Shown here piece after piece: positions 57,317 through 64,000 of a stretch of DNA of 64,000 nucleotides (positions are counted from its first letter, which is position 1; the number at the start of each line of letters is the position of its first letter). The position numbers were made by a program, and so were the translations under genes. Location: the NCBI RefSeq assembly GCF_030272615.1, contig NC_081408.1, positions 62,492,614 to 62,556,613 of the forward strand, given 5' to 3'. Under the pieces are notes generated by a model. That model searched no databases. It saw nothing but the letters and a program-made list of their open reading frames with translations, and was not told the origin of the DNA. This DNA is from Cryptomeria japonica. Lineage: Eukaryota > Streptophyta > Pinopsida > Cupressales > Cupressaceae.

Positions 57317-58385
57317 ATGACAACAAATATTTTCAGGAAGGACAGTCTGAAACTTGATGGAACTAATTATGGTATATGGAAGATCAGAATGGAAACACAT
57401 CTGAACTACATTGGAAGAGATATATGGAATGTTACTAAGAATAGAAAAATTGGTCCTACTCTAAATCAACCTCATCGATGGACATTGGCTAAAGACTTGG
57501 AGAATGATTGCAAAGCAAGAGAAGCACTTCTAAGCGCATTATCAGATCAGCAAATCATGGGATTATCAGGTTGATCTACTGCTAAAGCTATTTGAGATAA
57601 AATGGAAACATTGATTGAAGGAGATACCACTGTCAAGATTGCAAAATTGGAATGTTACTGGGTCAGGTATGAAAATTTAAAAATGGAAGAAGATGAAAGA
57701 ATTTCTGCATTTATGGAAATGGTTAATGAAATTGTTTTAGGAATATAATGTTGTGGAGGATCTTTAAGTGAAGATGAAATTGTGTCTAAAGTTTTAAGAG
57801 CATTCCCACAAGCTTATAAAATGAAAGTGACTGCTATTAATGAGTTAAGAACAATGCCTAATACATTACTTTGTAGAGATACTTTGGTTGGAAAACTTTC
57901 TGCATTTGAGCTTGAGGAACTTGGTCATGTTTGTATAGTCAAGACTGATTTAGCTTTCAAAGCATCATCATCATCTGACAAAACTGATTGGAGAACACTC
58001 TATGCAAAAGAACTTGAAGATATGAGAAGAGAAAATGAAGAACTTGAAGAACTTGAAGTACTATTTGCAAGGAAGATGCCTAAAGGTCCAACAGGAAGTA
58101 AGTATGTAGGTAAAGAACCTTTCAAATGGCTTCTATGTGTCGTGATAGACATGCAAGACTAAGGGAGGAAGCAAAAAGAACATATAAGCCTAACCTTGAA
58201 TATCAGAGATATAGATTTAAGAAAAATAAAGATAAGTCATGTTACTATGCAGATGAAGGTGTTACATATAACTCAGATGAAGATCCAATAGATAATGGAT
58301 GGGCTTTTGTTGCAATAAAAGAGGATCAACCAGGACCTATTGTCGAACCGTTAGAGCAGGCACTGGCAACAAAAATTAAAGAAAA
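57317..58385 (+). pseudogene. copia 3 gag, broken
   Basis: Starts MTTNIFRKDSLKLDGTNYGI. A TGA after GLSG (57572), a TGA near 57590 and a TAA near 57747 split the capsid region. 57782-58162 continues with KMKVTAINELRTMPNT and ENEELEELEVLFARKMPKG. The zinc knuckle is gone: a 28-bp deletion at about 58126 joins what precedes the knuckle to its far end and shifts the frame. The C-terminal part continues from 58126 (RTYKPNLEYQRYRFKKNKDK). Confidence 0.9.
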
Positions 58386-59570
58386 TGATGAATGGATTAT
58401 AGATAATGGATGTTTGTATCATATGATTGGTGATAAAAGCAAGTTCTTATCATTTCAGGAAATTCATGGAGGTCTAGTAAGATTTGGAGATGATAAAGAT
58501 TGTTTAATCAAAGGAAGAGGCACTATATCCTTGGATAGTAAGCATAATACTGACAATGTTTATTATGTAGAAGGTTTAAAGCATAATCTTTTGAGTGGTG
58601 GTCAGTTAGTGGAAAAAGGATTTCAGTTACAATTCAAGAATAGAAAATGCAAAATCATAAATAGAACTTGATTGGAGATTGCAACTGGTAATCAAACTAA
58701 AGGTAAATATCTTTCACTTGAATACCAGCGATAAGACATGTTTGATTGCACACATTGATGAAAGTTGGTTATGGCATAAAAGACTCTATCATGTGAATTT
58801 TGATTGCATTGTAAAGATAAATTCAACTAAGGTGGTAAGGGATTTACGTAAGATTGTGAAACCTCATAATCCGGTATGTAAAGAATGTCAAATGGGAAAG
58901 CAAGTTAGAACAACATTTAAGAGCATTACTGAGAAATCCAATAATAGTCTTGATTTAATTCTTACTAATTTATGTGGTCTAGCAAGAACAAGAAGTCTAT
59001 AGGGTGATAGATACTTTATGCTAATAATTGATGATTATTCTAGAATGTGTTGGGTTACCTTTCTCAAGGAGAAATCAGAAGATTTTGGAAGATTCAAGAT
59101 ATACAAGGAAATGGTAGAGAATGAAACCGGTAAGAAAATCAAATGCTTGAGATCAAATCAAGGAGGAGAATTTACATCTATAGAATTCAATGCATTCTAT
59201 GAAGTGAATGGAATCAAAAGACAACTATCAGCACCCTGGACACTCTATCAGAATGGAGTTGTGGAAAAGAACAGTAGCAAGAACCATGTTGATGGAAGCA
59301 AATCTACCTCATATGTACTGGAGAGAAGTAGTGAATACAATAGTTTATACTTTCAACAAAGTTCACATTAAAAGTGAAACCGGTAAGATCCCTTATGAAC
59401 TATGGTTTGGTCATACTCCTACTCTTAAATGCTTCAAAATATTTGGAAGCAAATGTTATATTAGAATAGATGATTATATTGGTAAATTTGATCCTAGAAG
59501 TGATCAAGGAATATTTCTTGGTTATTCTTCTATAAGTAAGGCATATAGATGTTATAATAAAAGGTTATAG
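58386..59570 (+). pseudogene. copia 3 protease and integrase, broken
   Basis: Protease motif DEWIIDNGCLYHM keeps Asp. A TGA ends the frame after NRT (58671) and a frameshift follows. The pre-integrase zinc region is LWHKRLYHVNFD (one Cys position is Tyr) and VCKECQMGK. The first core Asp position is Asn (LTNLCG), as in the nested sibling. IDDYSRMCWV follows. The Glu motif (GVVEK) is followed by a deletion and frame change near 59270. 59208-59570 carries YWREVVNTIVYTFNKVHIK and GKFDPRSDQGIFLGYS to a TAG at 59568. Confidence 0.9.
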
Positions 59571-59899
59571 AAAATCACTGAGAGTACTAATGTGAAGATA
59601 GATGAACATTTTAGAGGAGATTCAAGATCTATAGAACTGGTAGTTGAAATGATTATAAATGAACCGACACAGATTACACCGGTATAGAGTGAAGATCTAG
59701 TCACACCAACATCATCAGAGAACTCTACTGTGACTCAAGAACATCATGTGAATGTAAATCAGAATAAACCCAGGTATATAAGATTGAATCATTTAGAGAA
59801 TGAGATAATTGGAAATAAGAATCAAGGTGTTATAACTAGAGGACGATTGGAAAATGAAGAGGTATGTTTAATTTCTCAAGTTGAACCAGCATTTGTTAT

Positions 59900-61408
59900 T
59901 GAACCATGTTAGGATAAACATTGGATAAAAGCAATGGAAGAAGAATTAGAACAAATTGCAAAGAATAATACTTGGACATTAGTTCCCCAGCCTAAAGACA
60001 AAAAAGTAATTGGAACTAAATGGGTATATAGAAATAAACTTAATGAAGATGGTGAAGTTATCAGACACAAAGAAAGATTAGTTTGTAAAGGTTATTCACA
60101 AAAATAAGGAATTGATTATAATGAAACCTTTGCATTGGTAGCCAAAATTGAGGCAGTTAGACTAGTTCTTGCATTTGCAGCTCTTAAGAACTATAAAGTT
60201 TATCAGATAGATGTAAAATGTGCATTTTTGAATGGAGATCTTGAGGAAGAAGTTTACATTGAACAACCTAATGGATTTTCATTGACAGATGACAAGGATA
60301 TGGTTTGCAGGTTAAGGAAAGCTTTATATGGATTAAATCAAGCTCCCAGAGCTTAGTATGCTAGATTGGATAAATATATTTTGAAGCTTGGTTACACAAA
60401 AGGTAATGCCGATAGCAATTTGTATTACAAAGTTACCAATGATGATATTTTGGTGATTGAAGTATTTGTGGATGATATCATTTTTGGAGGTGAAGAAGAG
60501 TTATGTAAAGACTTTGCTAACAAGATGCAGGATGAATTTGAAATGTCTATGATTGGAGAGATAATATAATTTCTAGGTTTGCAAATTTCATAAACAGATA
60601 AAGGTATATTCATATGTCAAACAAAATACTTGAAGGAATTCTTGAAGAAATTTGGCATGGAAAACTCCAAACCAGTAAGTACTCCTATGACTACAACTGA
60701 TAAATTGACATTAAAGCATGATTCAACTCCTATTAATCTGACAAAGTACAGATCTATTATTGGAGGATTATTGTATTTAACACAAACCAGACCTGATATA
60801 ATGAATGCAATATGTATTGTATGTAGATTTCAAAGAAATCCTAAAGAAAATCATGAATCAACAGTTAAAAGGATTTTCTGGTACCTACAAGGCACAACAA
60901 ATCTTGGTTTATGGTATCCTAAGGATGACAATTTTGATTTATGTGCATACACAGATGGAAATTAGGGAGGAGATGTAGATGATAGAAAGAGTACCACTAG
61001 TGGTGCATTCTTTCTTGGTAGAAGATTGATTTCATGGATAAGCAAGAAGCAGACTTGTACTCAGCAGAATCAGAATATGTTGTAGCAACAACTATTTGTA
61101 GTCAGGTATTATGGATCAAGCAAATGTTGAAGGATATAAAGGTAAAATGCAAAGAACTGATAACTATCTATTGTGATAATTCAGCAGCAATTGATATATA
61201 AAAGAATCTGGTATTTCACTCTAAAACAAAACATGTTTCTATTAAGGACAATTTTCTGAAAGAGAATGTTGAAGCAAATGAAGTGAGATTGGTTTATATG
61301 AATACTAAAGAGATAATTGCAGATATCTTTACAAAGACTTTTCCTAAGGAAACATTTGAATATCTCAGAGAGCAGCTTGGGGTAATTTCCCCACCAACAG
61401 AGACTTGA
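59900..61408 (+). pseudogene. copia 3 RT and RNase H, broken
   Basis: RT: VIGTKWVYRNKLNEDGEVI, QIDVKCAFLNGDLEEEVYIEQP, ALYGLNQAPRA, a TAG at 60354 where the sibling has Trp, and the FVDDIIFGG active site. TAA stops near 60106 and 60567. RNase H: YRSIIGGLLYLTQTRPDIMN, AYTDGN (expected Asp position altered, then a TAG), and the end motif TFPKETFEYLREQLG to TGA at 61406-61408. Confidence 0.9.
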
Positions 61409-61486
61409 ATGATGAAGATTGGCATCAAACTGATAGGGACTAACAGAAAAATCTTTCTCTAGCTTTGATTAAGGAGAGCTACTTCT

Positions 61487-61755
61487 CAGGGGGAGTAGTT
61501 AGTTGTATGTTAAGTTCTCCCTTTGGTTCTTAACTGCTTTGGCATTTGATGTCAAAGGGGGAGAGATATCTATGAAAAAAAAATGTACTTTGGGGAGAGA
61601 TGTATTTTGGTTCTGGTTTCTGTTTTGTCATAGAACTTTGCATTGATCTATTTTGGGAGATTATTGGTTTATTGGTTTATTGGTTTTTGGCATTATGTTC
61701 TTGGCACTTAGACGTTTTTCCATCTAGTGTTGCCATCAATGCCAAAGGGGGAGAT
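61487..61755 (+). other. Polypurine tracts before copia 3 3' LTR
   Basis: CAGGGGGAG at about 61488-61496, AAAGGGGGAGAGA at 61554-61566 and AAAGGGGGAGAT at 61744-61755 next to the LTR. Same three-tract layout as the nested sibling. Confidence 0.8.
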
Positions 61756-62836
61756 TGTTGGTATTATGGATGAGTTCTTCATGTGTTGTATTGGTTTTGT
61801 CATTGATGTCAACACTTATCTTCCTGGAGGTCTACATTATTGATTTGACACTATAGTTATATTGGTTTATTTTTGAACCAACACATTATGTTTGCCAGCA
61901 TGGTTAGTGTCTTATGCATAGTCACCAGTATATGTTCACCAATAGGATATATGGTTCACCAACAGTGATGATAACTTGTTATCATCTGGAGATAATTTGG
62001 TTATGTCAAAGACATGGATTGGATGTTTTGATTTGGTGTTTTGCTTATTATTCTAATCAGGTTGATAGATTTGCCCTTACGGGTAGATAGGTCTAGGTTA
62101 TGGACCAATACATGCTATCTATTCTAGATTAGCATGGTACATCTTGTAAATGGTTTATTGATTGGATATTGTGGTAAATGCATTGAGCTGACACATTGTA
62201 TTGCATCAAAACTTATTTTTAATTGATTTAATTGTAATATCTTTAGTGAGCTGACCTCATGTATATGTCTTAGGTTTTGTATAAATGATTCTAAGATCTT
62301 ATTGAATATCATGATGAGTGTGTACAAATATTGAAGAGCGAAAATAAGCAAATCCTTGAGCGAATCCTGCAAACATTATCTGAAGGTTGAAGGAAAGGTT
62401 ATGTAGGTGCTTGACACTCATATTCATAGCTTAAATCGGTACTGAATCCAACATTGTAGATGCTATCCTGAAACAATACATTGTTATTGGATTTAACCAT
62501 CCAATTGTAGTTAGTGTGACTCCTATTTTGTGATTGAGCAGTGAGCTCTAGGCAGCTAGTCATTCTACATGTGCAGGCCCCATTTGTATACACTTATTAT
62601 ATGTAGTAGTATCATTTGATTTTGGGTAAGGTTTCCCACCAGGGTTTTTCCCCTTATAGGGTTTCCACGTCAAAATATTTGTGTCATGTGTTGTGGATGT
62701 TGTTTCTCTTTTTGTTTCATGCATTAAGTTATATCGGTACTGCTATAATAGTTAATCTATCTTACCGGCATTAAAGTTTGTTTTACCGGCACTAAGTTGT
62801 AAGTTGGAATAATCTTTTTTGATTTATAAATTACCA
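61756..62836 (+). repeat. 3' LTR of copia 3, end truncated
   Basis: Parallel to 56122-57201; similarity stops at TATAAATTAC (about 62836), so the last 58 or so bases and the right target duplication are missing. Confidence 0.88.
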
Positions 62837-62971
62837 AAAGGAGTAAACTATCTTTCTCTTTTGAAAAATTTAGAAATAGAAGGAATACTTATGGTAGCAT
62901 TCAAATTGTTGTTGTTGTTGATTGTATCATTGAACTTGATGAAGCTTTTTGTTGGTATGATGTACCATTTT
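62837..62971. other. Unassigned junction segment
   Basis: Neither copia LTR nor recognisable P450 intron. It contains a short GTT microsatellite (about 62909). It could be a remnant of gypsy 2 or filler DNA from the deletion. Confidence 0.4.
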
Positions 62972-64000
62972 TTGACTTAATCTATTTACATGCTCATATT
63001 ATAGATAAGTACTACCTTTTCAAAATTTGTACAGATAATTTCCTCTCAAAACAATTCTGTTAACAAAATGTAAGAAATATAAACTAATTGATTTGTCAGA
63101 CTAGATAAGTTCACATTAGAAGTATCTAAATGGAAAATGAAAGTGTCAAACATAAATATGAAAGAAAAATTATTCTAATTAATCCAGCTTACCATAAGCA
63201 TTGTTTTGATGTCCTCCACACTAAGTTGTGGCACCATCTTCTCTCAAATCCAATATTACATCCAAAAAATCCTTCACATCATTACTATTGCACTGCATAT
63301 TAGTAATTAGCCCTTTGTGCTAGTCGCTCCTCAATAAGTTTGTTATACATGTTATCAAAATGCTAGGTCAAAATCTTAGTTTTATTGCTCGGCCCCTGAA
63401 GATCAAACCTCCTCAGAAAAGGAAAAAAATTAGATAAGGTTAGAATCCCTGTCAACTTGAGAGCTTCCCATACCATGCCCTTAAACTCTGCAGCTTTTGT
63501 AGAGCCTGGCCTCAAGCAGTTGTTTGCCACAAACCATCTGAACCACTTTTCCCCTGTTTATAATCTTCCAAGATACAATCAATAGTCTTACATATCTCCT
63601 TTCTTCTCAAATGCTATAGAGAATTTTGCCTTTTATGGTAGTAAAAATCTCTCTGTTGTAGATCTTTCTAAGAAAGGGCCAATGAGTGCCATTAGGACTT
63701 TGTATTAGACTTGTGTCCTTGCAGCTGTATTGATTGTCCTGCTTGAGAAGTTGTGGTCATTCTTATTCAGTACTTCTCTTGCTATAGATGGAGATGACAT
63801 AACAAATGTTGTCTGCATGCCCAATCTGATGGTCATGAGAGGGCCATATTTATGAGCAAGGAGGGGAAGAGATTGGTGGGTTTTGTCCCCAAGCTGAGGG
63901 AGGTTCCCAATGAAAGGCCATCCAGGAGGACTTGGTGATAAGGGCAATGCCAAACTCTTCTTATTCGTCTTCTTCAATAAAGTGAGGAGTATTATTAGGA
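62972..64000 (-). pseudogene. P450 intron end and exon 1 (copy E), cut by window edge
   Basis: 62972-63192 matches the intact gene's intron near its donor, and the donor GTAAGC lies at 63192-63187. Exon 1 runs from 63193 upward and off the window before the start codon. It still shows KYGPLMTIRLG, SSPSIAREVL and GWPFIGNLPQLGD. Breaks include extra bases near 63230 and 63300, an extra C near 63510, a deletion of about 45 bp near 63541 and a 15-bp loss near 63716. Its 3' end is the fragment at 50987-51130. Confidence 0.9.

Larger units (their letters stand above)
56122..62836 (+). mobile_element. Ty1/copia element 3, nearly full length
   Basis: Has a complete 5' LTR, tRNA-Met site, gag, protease, integrase, RT, RNase H, three polypurine tracts and a 3' LTR that lacks its last 58 or so bases. 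Same family as the nested copia at 38848-44841. It inserted in gypsy 2 gag. Its right edge was lost with the gypsy 5' part. All genes have stops or frameshifts. Confidence 0.93.

Overview
This 64 kb window looks like nuclear DNA from a seed plant with a large, repeat-rich genome. A gymnosperm (conifer) fits best: it is AT-rich, most of it is old, stop-riddled LTR retrotransposons and LINE fragments, and the only intact gene is a microsomal cytochrome P450 of the CYP71 clan (CYP76-like). The species cannot be named from the sequence. Nothing suggests bacterial, plasmid or organelle DNA.

Layout. 1-386 is an unassigned flank. 387-7220 is a decayed Ty3/gypsy chromovirus (+) inserted into a Ty1/copia element (+) whose remainder runs 7221-12802. 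13335-14470 is a LINE fragment. 16190-30415 holds the P450 locus: an N-terminal P450 scrap (18503-18590), the intact two-exon gene on the minus strand (22165-24516), another truncated P450 (27996-28384), and duplicated flanks that carry LINE zinc-binding fragments. 25834-26575 contains degenerate telomere-like repeats in both orientations. 30600-33360 holds two further LINE fragments. 34321-47382 is a copia element (+) interrupted inside its reverse transcriptase by a second copia (-) at 38848-44841. 48375-51130 is a second copy of the DNA downstream of the P450 gene and ends in the last 47 codons of another P450. That P450 pseudogene is split by about 12 kb of nested retrotransposons: a minus-strand gypsy (51131-56121) that itself holds a solo copia LTR (54297-55618) and a nearly full copia (56122-62836). 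Its intron and exon 1 continue from 62972 to the right edge.

How it fits together. The locus is a P450 family that spread by local segmental duplication, all recognisable copies on the minus strand, while retrotransposons broke most of them. Only the gene at 22165-24516 keeps the membrane anchor, proline-rich hinge, I-helix, ExxR, PxRF and heme-Cys motifs and clean splice sites. The retrotransposons all carry premature stops or frameshifts. Many stops are TAG where a sibling copy has CAG, as expected from deamination of methylated cytosine. I found no new defence, toxin or regulatory system. The most informative observations are the nested-insertion history, the P450 duplication record, the repeat arrays upstream of the P450, and the multiple polypurine tracts and a shared integrase Asp-to-Asn change in the copia elements.
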